Part shown: positions 24,075-32,613 of the stretch, one piece after another
How the letters are laid out: the number at the start of each line of letters is the position of its first letter
Numbering within the stretch: position 1 is the first letter of the stretch
DNA from: JAABVY01 sp964627935
GTDB lineage: Bacteria > Zixibacteria > MSB-5A5 > JAABVY01
Assembly: GCA_964627935.1 (NCBI GenBank)
Contig: CAZVLB010000002.1
Span: 124,001 to 188,000, forward strand
DNA: 64,000 nt
Direction of reading: 5' to 3'
The notes under the pieces: generated by a model
Databases searched by the model: none
Told to the model about the DNA's origin: nothing
Seen by the model: the letters and a program-made list of their open reading frames with translations, nothing else
Made by a program: the position numbers and the translations under genes

Positions 24075-25607
24075 ATGAAGAGGATAAGTTCGATTATTAT
24101 AGCATTTTTGTTTCTGGGTATATTGGCCTGTGAGCATGATATCCCCTCGGAATTCAGTGTCGATGATCTCCCCGATGCGCCCGCGGCTCCGGCCAATGTG
24201 AAGATACAGGTTGGGGACAGGGTCCTTGAGTTGAGCTGGGATGCTGTCGGGTCAACATCAATCAGTAAATATTTTATCTACAGATCAATCACCAGCCCGG
24301 ACAGTATGGAGCTTCTGGATTCTGCCACAACGACCGGTTTTACGGACAACAATGTGCAGAATGGCATTCGCTATTTCTATGAAATAACTGCACTATCGAC
24401 GGCAGATATAGAGGGCATTCCATCGCCCTTCATTTCGGCCATACCGGGAGTTTATTCGCTGGCGATCAATAATGATGATGATTACACAAGCAGCCGCGAA
24501 GTAACAATAAATCCCAATGCCCCGGATCGGACCACGCATATCATGCTATCCAACAGCGAGGACTTCACAACATCACGCTGGCGGAATTATGCAAATTCGG
24601 TTGGCTGGGAGCTTACTTCCGGCGATGGTTTGAAAACCGTATATGCCCGTTTTAAGGATCAGGAAGGCAATGAAACCACTGAATCATTCAGCGACGATAT
24701 AATTTTGGATACAAAAGCTGAAATAGATTCATTCTATGTAGAGAATTTCGATTCACCTTATCAGGCCGGCGAGACAATCCGCTTTATCGTGGAGGCAACC
24801 GAAACCGACGGCAGCGCGACTGTTGATCTCGGTAATTTGGGCACCATAACACCGTTTGATAACGGCACTAATGGTGATGCTACGGCTGATGATGGTATTT
24901 ACACTTATAGTTACCGGATACCGCCCAACACGGAACTCAGCGATGCTGTGGTAAGCGCATCATTTACGGACAGGGCCGGAAATCAGGCTCCGGCGGCGGT
25001 CTTGAGTTCGACACTGACAATATCCAATCCCCCCGATGCGCCCACATTGAGCGCCACCGGTGCCGGCGAGACAACTCTTGGTTTAGCCTGGATATCAAAA
25101 AATATTGGTGATTTCAGCCAGTTCCGTCTTTACCGTGATGATGATTCCGGTGTAAATGAGAACTCCGATCTGATAGCGACCATAACCTCGCAGGAGACTT
25201 CGACATTCACCGATGAGGAGCTGGAACCATCGACCACATATTATTACCGCCTGTTTATTTATGATAACAGCGGCTTGAGCGCATCAAGCAATGAGATCAG
25301 CCGCAGAACACTTGCCAATCAGTCACCCGATCCGGTGTCATTGGCAATTGAAGCCCAGGATTCGACCACCGTCAGGCTGACCTGGACACGCAACAATGAT
25401 GATGATTTTGAGTCATACAGGATATATCGCAGTAACAGCAGCGGTGTAAGCAACTCGCCGTCCGATCTGATGGTAATCGAGAACAGCCAGGCCACCACCA
25501 ATTTCACCGATGATGGCCTCGAGATTGGTCAGACTTATTATTATAAGATATATGTATTTGACAGATTCGGAGCCTCAGCAGGCTCAAATGAGGTATCGGC
25601 GCCATAG
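24075..25607 (+). CDS. lipoprotein with fibronectin type III domains
   Basis: 510 residues. The signal peptide ends in LGILAC, predicting lipidation at Cys19. FN3 units occur at about residues 35-125 (ELSWDAVGSTSISKYFIYRS), 330-418 (LGLAWISKNIGDFSQFRLYR ... TTYYYRLFIYD) and 420-510 (VRLTWTRNNDDDFESYRIYRS ... QTYYYKIYVFD). Between them lie two beta-sandwich regions; one (ETIRFIVEATETDGSATVDLG ... DGIYTYSYRIP) looks like a bacterial Ig-type domain. Likely a cell-surface or periplasmic adhesion or scaffolding protein. It starts 11 bp after the PEGA gene and ends 15 bp before the membrane protein. Confidence 0.85.
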   Translation: MKRISSIIIAFLFLGILACEHDIPSEFSVDDLPDAPAAPANVKIQVGDRVLELSWDAVGSTSISKYFIYRSITSPDSMELLDSATTTGFTDNNVQNGIRYFYEITALSTADIEGIPSPFISAIPGVYSLAINNDDDYTSSREVTINPNAPDRTTHIMLSNSEDFTTSRWRNYANSVGWELTSGDGLKTVYARFKDQEGNETTESFSDDIILDTKAEIDSFYVENFDSPYQAGETIRFIVEATETDGSATVDLGNLGTITPFDNGTNGDATADDGIYTYSYRIPPNTELSDAVVSASFTDRAGNQAPAAVLSSTLTISNPPDAPTLSATGAGETTLGLAWISKNIGDFSQFRLYRDDDSGVNENSDLIATITSQETSTFTDEELEPSTTYYYRLFIYDNSGLSASSNEISRRTLANQSPDPVSLAIEAQDSTTVRLTWTRNNDDDFESYRIYRSNSSGVSNSPSDLMVIENSQATTNFTDDGLEIGQTYYYKIYVFDRFGASAGSNEVSAP

Positions 25608-25622
25608 CAGGAGGGGAGCCTG

Positions 25623-26465
25623 ATGTCTGCCATTGTCAAGATCAATAATTTTATCGCCGCACTTATCGACGGAATCAAAAGCTTTTTCTATATCCGTCTC
25701 TGGTCGCCCTTTTTTATCTACGCTATCGTCAGCGCAATAGTAGCTTTCATGGTATTCAATCCATTTTCATCGATCTGGTCCGGGTTGATCATACCAATTG
25801 GAAAATCCAGCCTGTTCGGAGGCGGCAGCGCATTCGTTCATTACCCGCAGCATCTTTTGATGTCTCCTGTAGTCTATTCGCGAATCGGGGTGATCCTTGC
25901 TGTACTGATTGAGTCGGTGCTTGTCGGCGCGGCCATCCTGATGTTCGCGGATTTCTTCTCGGGTCAGAAATTAAAATTTTCCGATGCGATCAGGCAGGCA
26001 TTCTCGAAATATCCGTTTTTGATATTAACCAATATCCTGATATATGCGGTAATTTTCGCCATGTCCTATCTCCTCCAGGATGTTTTAAGCAATTTTCTGG
26101 AGGGCAGCCCCCGTCGGCAGCTGGCCTTCAGTGTCGGAATAAACTTCCTGCTGTTTCTGTTTATAGCGCCATTCATATATATCATCCCCTATCTTGTTCT
26201 GCATGATGAAAACTGGTTTGTGGCTATTGGTAAATCTATCAAGACATTTTTCAAGAACTTTTTTACAACCTATTTTTTAATAGCAGTAACTCAATTGCTG
26301 GTTTTGCCCTTTTCAATTATGCTCAATAACAGTCGTTGGCTGATGCAGAAATTCAGTCCCGGGATTATTGAACCGTTGCAGTATATACAGATCGGGGCCT
26401 ATATGATAGCGTCGTTTCTTTTCACTGCCATGCTTACCCGTATATTTGTTGAATATCACGAGTAG
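25623..26465 (+). CDS. multispan membrane protein of unknown function
   Basis: 280 residues with about six transmembrane helices, for example FFIYAIVSAIVAFMVF, VILAVLIESVLVGAAILMF, LILTNILIYAVIFAMSYLL and LLFLFIAPFIYIIPYLVL. The spacing and the KSIKTFFKNFFTTYFLIAV segment recall the membrane domain of glycerophosphodiesterase-like and DUF7847-type proteins, but I do not recognise a family with confidence. It lies in the operon directly before the PrsK-like kinase (6 bp), so it may belong to the same envelope-sensing module. Confidence 0.7.
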   Translation: MSAIVKINNFIAALIDGIKSFFYIRLWSPFFIYAIVSAIVAFMVFNPFSSIWSGLIIPIGKSSLFGGGSAFVHYPQHLLMSPVVYSRIGVILAVLIESVLVGAAILMFADFFSGQKLKFSDAIRQAFSKYPFLILTNILIYAVIFAMSYLLQDVLSNFLEGSPRRQLAFSVGINFLLFLFIAPFIYIIPYLVLHDENWFVAIGKSIKTFFKNFFTTYFLIAVTQLLVLPFSIMLNNSRWLMQKFSPGIIEPLQYIQIGAYMIASFLFTAMLTRIFVEYHE

Positions 26466-26471
26466 ATCCTT

Positions 26472-28574
26472 ATGTCTCTGAGCGAAGAGATTCTCCTGTT
26501 TTTTTCCGCAATTGTAATTGCCTCATCAGCGATCCTGACTCTGTTCGGCAAATCCGGCCGTCCCGCACGTATTGCCTTCTTCATAATCGCAGCCCTGTCA
26601 TCATGGACAATCTTCAGATTTGCGGTAGCTTTTCCGGAGCCGTCACGTTTAAACTATGCGCTGCCCTATGATTTTGGCTTTGTGCTGGCACTTCTGCCAG
26701 CCAGCCTGCTTTTCTTTACCATTGTCTATGCACGCGAAGACTATGCACAATCATTAAAGAGGTATAAACTGGGGCTGACCCTGACTGTTCTGACTGGTCT
26801 TTTCTTTGCCGTATACGGTCTTATGTATCCGTTGCTTATTCTCAAGGGAGCCTTTCCGGAAACCCATCAGATATTGATAACCCGCCTGGGGCCATGGTTC
26901 TTTTTATATATTCTGGTAGTTTCCGCCATGAATATGATTAATCTGGAAAGTACCTATCGCGCCAGTTGGGGGGTCTATCGGCGCAAGCTGAGGGCCTCGG
27001 TATTTTTTCTGGCTCTGTTTCTTGTTTCGGTTCTGCTGGGATCGAGCCTGATTCTGCTGAGCGGAGAGATACGTATGATCATGGTGGATATACTGGCGGT
27101 CGAAGCCGCATTCGCTTCGGTAGCGGTGGCATTTTATCTCCATTCATATAAGGCTCAGGAATCGGGCGTATATGTGCGCAAGCAGGCCATTTATTCATCA
27201 CTGGCGATAATTATCATCGGCTTCTACCTGGTTTTGGCGGGCGCAATCGGCAAAATGGTGCAGGTCATCGGCGGTGATGTCAGGCTGTTTGTAAGCGTGT
27301 TGGGAGCGATGATCGCCTTCTTTGCCCTGATGGCCCTGGTGCTGTCCCGTTCGATCAAGGAACGCATAAAATCAACTCTCGAGAAAACATTGCAAAAGGG
27401 TGAATTCGATTTTGAGGAGGAACTGGCGGCTTTTTCCGAGGACATCGCCACGATACTCGATCCTGAAGAATTGACGGAGAAAATACTCGAGCTGCTGCGT
27501 GATAAGCTTGGAATCGGCAAGCTCTACCTGTTCTATGCCGATCCCAATCAGGCCTATCTGCGCCTCGTGTATCCCCGTCAACTGGCCGATGAACAGGAAC
27601 TGAGAATAACCTCGAACGGGATATTCGCGGAGTGGATATTTCGTCATGGCGAGGCCATGATAATGGAAGACCTGGCGCAGAGACTTAGCGGCGAGGCGAA
27701 GAATGTGCCCGAGCTCGAGATGTTATCGCGGCTGGATGTGTCTGTTACATTGCCCTTGATTGCCAAGCAAAAGCTGGTCGGCATACTTTTTTTGGGCCCC
27801 CGCGCAAACAAGGAACCTTTGGGCCATCAGGAGATTCAGTTTCTCTCATCCATAGGGCATCAATATTCGCTGGCATTATTCTCAGCGCGGCTTTCCGAGG
27901 AGCTTCTGGCCGCCCGTCAAATTGAATCATTTCATAAGTTCACAGCCTTTATTATGCACGACCTGAAAAACTCCGTTTCCATGTTGTCCATGCTGCTTCA
28001 GAACTATCAGTCGAATATGGAAAATCCGGAATTCCAGAAATCGGCGCTGGTTACGATACAGGGAGCGGTGAAGAGAATGCAGAATGTGATGGATAAGTTG
28101 CGTTCGGGGGAGGAGCAGGATAGATTCAATATTAGCCTTTGCAATTTAAATGACATTGTATTAAGTTTGGAAAGCCGTCTGGGGCTCAAGGGTCAGAATA
28201 AGATTGAATATATCTCCGATCTAAATTGGGTCCCCGATGTAAGGGGCGATTGCGATAAACTGGAAGAGGTCCTTCGCAATCTGATTTTGAATTCCCTGGA
28301 GGCTATGCCTGATGGTGGAAAGCTTGTAATAAGGTCAAGGCAGGATAACAAGCGGGTGCTGGTAGAGGTCGAGGATAATGGTGCCGGGATGTCATCGGAA
28401 TTCATATCCAAGAAACTATTTAAGCCATTTGCCACTACAAAGAATAAGGGGCTCGGAATCGGTTTGTATCAGTCACGGGACTGGGTCGAAAAAATGCACG
28501 GCAGGATGATGGTGACATCATCGCCCGGCCAGGGTGCGTTGTTTACACTCAGTTTTCCGGCAGCGGAAGAATAG
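26472..28574 (+). CDS. PrsK-like membrane histidine kinase (exosortase/PEP-CTERM type)
   Basis: 700 residues, the length of PrsK kinases. An N-terminal block of about eight to nine transmembrane helices (residues 5-295) is followed by a connector (SIKERIKSTLEKTLQKGEFDFEEELAAFS), a GAF domain (about 325-470) and the kinase core. The phosphoacceptor is His496 in FTAFIMHDLKNSVSMLSMLL; the HDLKN form is characteristic. ATP-binding boxes are LRNLILNSLEAMPDGG (N), VEDNGAGM (G1) and GLGIGLYQSRDWVEKMHG (G2). Known PrsK proteins pair with the sigma-54 activator PrsR to control exopolysaccharide and PEP-CTERM genes; here the regulator gene follows by 3 bp. No PEP-CTERM protein or exosortase lies in the window. 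Confidence 0.85.
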   Translation: MSLSEEILLFFSAIVIASSAILTLFGKSGRPARIAFFIIAALSSWTIFRFAVAFPEPSRLNYALPYDFGFVLALLPASLLFFTIVYAREDYAQSLKRYKLGLTLTVLTGLFFAVYGLMYPLLILKGAFPETHQILITRLGPWFFLYILVVSAMNMINLESTYRASWGVYRRKLRASVFFLALFLVSVLLGSSLILLSGEIRMIMVDILAVEAAFASVAVAFYLHSYKAQESGVYVRKQAIYSSLAIIIIGFYLVLAGAIGKMVQVIGGDVRLFVSVLGAMIAFFALMALVLSRSIKERIKSTLEKTLQKGEFDFEEELAAFSEDIATILDPEELTEKILELLRDKLGIGKLYLFYADPNQAYLRLVYPRQLADEQELRITSNGIFAEWIFRHGEAMIMEDLAQRLSGEAKNVPELEMLSRLDVSVTLPLIAKQKLVGILFLGPRANKEPLGHQEIQFLSSIGHQYSLALFSARLSEELLAARQIESFHKFTAFIMHDLKNSVSMLSMLLQNYQSNMENPEFQKSALVTIQGAVKRMQNVMDKLRSGEEQDRFNISLCNLNDIVLSLESRLGLKGQNKIEYISDLNWVPDVRGDCDKLEEVLRNLILNSLEAMPDGGKLVIRSRQDNKRVLVEVEDNGAGMSSEFISKKLFKPFATTKNKGLGIGLYQSRDWVEKMHGRMMVTSSPGQGALFTLSFPAAEE

Positions 28575-28577
28575 AGA

Positions 28578-29936
28578 ATGGAAGAAGAGAAATATAAAAT
28601 ACTGATAGTTGATGATGAAGAGGGTATCTGCGATCAGCTGCGCTGGGCCTTTGCCAATGATTATGATGTTCTTACGGCGCAGGAATATGATCAGGCGCTG
28701 GAACTGGTTAATGATGAAAATCCCGACCTGGTTACGCTCGATATAGCACTATCCGACCTCACCGATGACTTGAGCGGTATGAAACTGCTGAAGGAATTCC
28801 TGCTGATTGATCCATACATGAAAGTAATTATGGTCACCGGCAATGAGGAGAAATCAACTGCGATCGAAGCTGTGGCATTGGGCGCATACGATTATTACCA
28901 GAAGCCGATTGACCTGGAGGAGCTCAAACTCATAGTCAAACGTGCCCTGGTATTGCGTAAACTGGAACTGGAGAATCTTGAGCTGATGCAAAAGCTTGAA
29001 AAGAAGAAGCAGTTTCATGAGATAATCGGATCATCGCGCAAGATGCAGGAGATATTCAAGCTAATCGAGGCAGTTTCGAAGTCTGATTATTCCGTGCTGA
29101 TAACCGGTGAATCAGGCACAGGAAAGGAACTTGCGGCCAAAGCGATTCACAGCCTGTCTGATCGCAGCAATCAGCCATTTGTGGCCATCAACTGCGGGGC
29201 AATTCCGGAAAACCTTCTGGAATCGGAACTGTTTGGCCATGAAAGGGGCGCCTTTACCGATGCGGTTTCAATGAAAAAGGGCAAATTCGAGTTCGCCGAT
29301 AAGGGGACATTATTCCTGGATGAAATAGGTGATTTGCCGTTGACCCTGCAGGTCAAGATTTTGCGTTTCCTGCAGGACAAAAAGATCGAACGGATCGGCG
29401 GCAAGGAACAGATCGAACTGGATGTACGCGTTATTGCCGCAACCAATGCTGATTTAACATCTGACGTTCAGGAAAAGAAATTCCGTGAAGACCTGTATTA
29501 TCGCCTGAGCGTAATTACGATGCAGATGCCGCCTTTGCGTGAGCGTGGGGATGATGTTGTGCTTCTGGCCAATGTCTTTTTGGATCGATTTGCCGAGGAG
29601 AACAGGAAATCCGGGCTGACATTCACACCGCAGGCGATAGGTAAGATTCAGGATTACAACTGGCCCGGCAACGTTCGTGAGCTTGAAAACAAGATCAAGC
29701 GTGCGGTTATACTGGCAGCGGATAAAAAGATCAAACCCCAGGATCTTGGCTTCGTTTCGGATCAGAAGGGTGACATGAAAACTCTTCAGGAGGTGCGTGA
29801 AACGGCCGAGATCGAACATATTTTAAGGGCCCTGGAACGCAATAAATGGAACATATCCCGTACGGCAAATACGCTTGGCACTTCGCGTACAACGCTCTAT
29901 GATCTGATGGACAAATATGATATAAAGAAATCCTGA
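28578..29936 (+). CDS. PrsR-like sigma-54-dependent response regulator
   Basis: 452 residues. The receiver domain (1-125) has ILIVDDEEG and the phosphorylated Asp in LVTLDIALSD, with a short insert (DLTDDLSG) after it. YYQKPIDLEEL closes the receiver. The AAA+ domain has Walker A GESGTGKE, Walker B GTLFLDEIGD and sensor WPGNVRELENKIKRAV. The sigma-54 contact loop reads GAFTDA instead of the usual GAFTGA. A Fis-type helix-turn-helix ends the protein (WNISRTANTLGTSRTTLYDLM). Co-transcribed with the PrsK-like kinase; the obvious nearby candidate target is the sigma-54 promoter at 22106. Confidence 0.9.
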   Translation: MEEEKYKILIVDDEEGICDQLRWAFANDYDVLTAQEYDQALELVNDENPDLVTLDIALSDLTDDLSGMKLLKEFLLIDPYMKVIMVTGNEEKSTAIEAVALGAYDYYQKPIDLEELKLIVKRALVLRKLELENLELMQKLEKKKQFHEIIGSSRKMQEIFKLIEAVSKSDYSVLITGESGTGKELAAKAIHSLSDRSNQPFVAINCGAIPENLLESELFGHERGAFTDAVSMKKGKFEFADKGTLFLDEIGDLPLTLQVKILRFLQDKKIERIGGKEQIELDVRVIAATNADLTSDVQEKKFREDLYYRLSVITMQMPPLRERGDDVVLLANVFLDRFAEENRKSGLTFTPQAIGKIQDYNWPGNVRELENKIKRAVILAADKKIKPQDLGFVSDQKGDMKTLQEVRETAEIEHILRALERNKWNISRTANTLGTSRTTLYDLMDKYDIKKS

Positions 29937-30074
29937 TTTTCAATCAGGGATCTTACGTTTTCAAAAAGAAACGCCCGCCCAAAAATCGCTGAAAAACTTC
30001 AGTTTAAGTCCCCATTATTAAATATTTTTCGTAATGATCCCGCACCTTCCTGCCGATTACCTCAATAGGAGATT

Positions 30075-31508
30075 ATGAATAAAATGAAAAACATCCTGCT
30101 CGTAGATGACGACCCGACCGTATCCGAAACCCTGGTGGGGTTGTTCGACAACACGGAATTCAGATTTCATCAGCTCGAGGATGGCGATCGTGCGCTGGAG
30201 TTTATAGATAATAACTCACTTGACCTGGTGCTTCTGGATGTCAATCTGCCATCGGTCAATGGTCTGGATATACTAAAACAGATCAAGGATAAGGATTCCA
30301 CTCTTCCGGTTATTATAATCTCCGGTTTCATCTCCACTGAAAATGCAATTCAGGCCATGAAGGAAGGGGCCTACGAATATGTCACCAAGCCGTTCCAGAT
30401 CGAGCGGTTGATGATGACCATCAATAAGGCCGTGGGTGACAGGCATGGCCATGATGTCGAGGATCAGGTAATCGAACCATTGCCCCAGAAGCGCGATTAT
30501 GAGATAGTCGGCAAATCTCCCGAGATTGTGGAAATCGCCAAGCTGATCGGACAGGTGGCCCGTTCCGACGCCAGTGTGCTGGTCTTCGGTGAATCCGGTA
30601 CCGGCAAGGAACTGGTAGCACGCGCTATTCATCGCAACTCACATCGTGCCGAGAAACCGTTCCTCTCGATAAACTGCGCGGCCCTAACCGAGTCGCTACT
30701 CGAGTCGGAATTGTTCGGTCATGAAAAAGGTGCCTTTACCGGCGCTTATGCGCGCAAGCTGGGCAAGTTTGAGCTGGCCGATAAAGGGACGCTGTTCCTG
30801 GATGAAATCGGGGATATGTCGCTGGCCACACAGAGCAAGCTGCTGCGAGCTCTACAGGAAAGAACCTTCGAAAGAGTCGGGGGAGAAGAGCAGGTTAAGG
30901 TTGATGTGCGTGTTCTGGCCGCCACCAATAAATCGCTGGTTTCGGCCATGAAAGAGGGCAAGTTCAGGGTTGACCTGTTCTACCGTCTTAAAGTAGTATC
31001 GCTTTATATACCCCCTCTCAGGGAACGTAGAAGCGACATATCGGTGCTGGCCGAACATTTCATTAATCAGTACAGCTATATGGCCAACAAGCATATCAAG
31101 GGTCTTTCCGAGGAAGCACTGGAAATGCTATCAAAATATCACTGGCCGGGCAATGTGCGCGAACTGGAAAACAACATCCATACCGCCGTTGTCATGAGCA
31201 AAAACGAATTTTTGCAGCCAGAGGATTTCCCGATTTTTGCCGAAAATGGTGAAAATATCCAGGTCGATTTCGAGGAAGTCAAAGACAATTACGCGCGCAT
31301 GTTCGATGAGGTTCTGGATCCGGTCATGCCCAAGATCTTGAATATATCCGAGGGCCAGGTATTCTATCATCTGCAGTCCGCGCTGGAAAAAGTCGTCATC
31401 AAGAAAACCCTCGAATATATGCGCTCAAACCAGGTCAAAACCTCGGAAATCCTGGGCATTTCACGCAATACCCTGCGCGATCGTATGCAAAAATACGAAC
31501 TCTTCTAA
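30075..31508 (+). CDS. NtrC-family sigma-54-dependent response regulator
   Basis: 477 residues: receiver (about 5-120; Asp in LVLLDVNLPS), AAA+ domain (Walker A GESGTGKE, canonical GAFTGA loop, Walker B GTLFLDEIGD, arginine region DLFYRLKVV) and a Fis-type DNA-binding end (VKTSEILGISRNTLRDRM). About 60 residues between the AAA+ and helix-turn-helix parts (VDFEEVKDNYARMFDEVLDPVMP ... LQSALEKV) form an extended linker. No kinase gene is adjacent, so the partner may be encoded elsewhere. A ribosome site (ATAGGAG) precedes ATG 30075. It may act on the sigma-54-like promoter before the pilin operon. Confidence 0.92.
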   Translation: MNKMKNILLVDDDPTVSETLVGLFDNTEFRFHQLEDGDRALEFIDNNSLDLVLLDVNLPSVNGLDILKQIKDKDSTLPVIIISGFISTENAIQAMKEGAYEYVTKPFQIERLMMTINKAVGDRHGHDVEDQVIEPLPQKRDYEIVGKSPEIVEIAKLIGQVARSDASVLVFGESGTGKELVARAIHRNSHRAEKPFLSINCAALTESLLESELFGHEKGAFTGAYARKLGKFELADKGTLFLDEIGDMSLATQSKLLRALQERTFERVGGEEQVKVDVRVLAATNKSLVSAMKEGKFRVDLFYRLKVVSLYIPPLRERRSDISVLAEHFINQYSYMANKHIKGLSEEALEMLSKYHWPGNVRELENNIHTAVVMSKNEFLQPEDFPIFAENGENIQVDFEEVKDNYARMFDEVLDPVMPKILNISEGQVFYHLQSALEKVVIKKTLEYMRSNQVKTSEILGISRNTLRDRMQKYELF

Positions 31509-31550
31509 TTTTGTTATTGCCCTTCATTCCTACAATTTTTATCCTGTCGT

Positions 31551-32606
31551 ATGCTGTACGACTACTCCAATGTATTTACGGGCATGGATCATACGGTCGA
31601 ATTTATCAGTGGCCTGCTTTCTGAAAGCCCGGATATTTACCTGGGTGAGGAAACTCCTGAAACGACTGAGAAACTCAGCCTCGAAAACAGCCTTGATAAT
31701 CTTGACTTCAGATCAATTGATCAGCCATCAGGATCGTATTCCGCCTGCGCCATTGATGGCGGACAGGGCACGATAATCCGCAATTCCGTATTTCTGGCCG
31801 GAGTATATCGCGCCGGATATGTCTTATTTTCCGGCAGGGAAAGAAGTGACGAATATTCACTGCCACTGCAGCTTATAAATCTCAATCGGGGTGAATTCAA
31901 GGAGCAAATCTTAAATCATTATAATAGTATTTTCGGATGCGAACCTGATGATGAACCGGAGTTTTCGGGAGCGTTGTCGTCCTTCAGATCAGCCACGGAA
32001 ATGAGCATGTCATTTCGCGCACTTGAAAGCCTTCAAAGCGGCGATATTCTACTTCTGGATGGATCATTGCGAAGTGAATGCAGCCGGATTCAGAAAAAGC
32101 TTTTGGATGATTGTGCCTCTAATGGTATTGATGTCGCCGCGGTAACAAAGGGCAGTACCCTGCTATGGAAAGGCGGATCAAGCTACTTATCTGTTGCCCG
32201 GACCGCCGGTGACAAAATCCAGAAAGACAAATGCTGGTATGTCAGAATCGGCCAGATCGGTTCACGTGATGGTACTGCGCCACATGGCGATGTTTACATC
32301 GCCCGTTTGAATCGTTGGTCTCATTCGGTGTTTAGAGTCGACCTGAGCAGGAAGAACAACCGCTCAGCGTCAGAAATCTTTTCCCGGCTTTGCGATCTGT
32401 CATCCGATCCTTTTTTCCTGGGATACCCGTACCCGTTGGCGGCGGTTCATCAGATGGTGCGGCTTTCCGATGATGAACTCCTGAATTTCCGCATACGTCT
32501 GCGTGAAAAAGCATATAGTGCTGGGATTGCTGATTCCGGATGGGACGCGCTTTTTGCGGATTTTCATGATACATTGAACTATGACCTTACACACGCGGAG
32601 ATTTGA
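31551..32606 (+). CDS. nurA: NurA-type 5'-3' nuclease
   Basis: 351 residues. The NurA nuclease core is present: the first metal Asp in ACAIDGG (Asp69), a Glu in SFRSATEMS (Glu150), the second Asp in ILLLDGSL (Asp170) and a Lys in AVTKGSTLLW (Lys200). The later region with YPYPLAAVHQMVRLS matches the C-terminal part of the family. NurA forms a ring with the HerA translocase and resects DNA ends in archaea and in some bacteria. Here herA follows directly and mre11 comes next. The ribosome site is weak. The upstream NtrC-type gene ends 42 bp before. Confidence 0.85.
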   Translation: MLYDYSNVFTGMDHTVEFISGLLSESPDIYLGEETPETTEKLSLENSLDNLDFRSIDQPSGSYSACAIDGGQGTIIRNSVFLAGVYRAGYVLFSGRERSDEYSLPLQLINLNRGEFKEQILNHYNSIFGCEPDDEPEFSGALSSFRSATEMSMSFRALESLQSGDILLLDGSLRSECSRIQKKLLDDCASNGIDVAAVTKGSTLLWKGGSSYLSVARTAGDKIQKDKCWYVRIGQIGSRDGTAPHGDVYIARLNRWSHSVFRVDLSRKNNRSASEIFSRLCDLSSDPFFLGYPYPLAAVHQMVRLSDDELLNFRIRLREKAYSAGIADSGWDALFADFHDTLNYDLTHAEI

Positions 32607-32613
32607 TTTAAAT

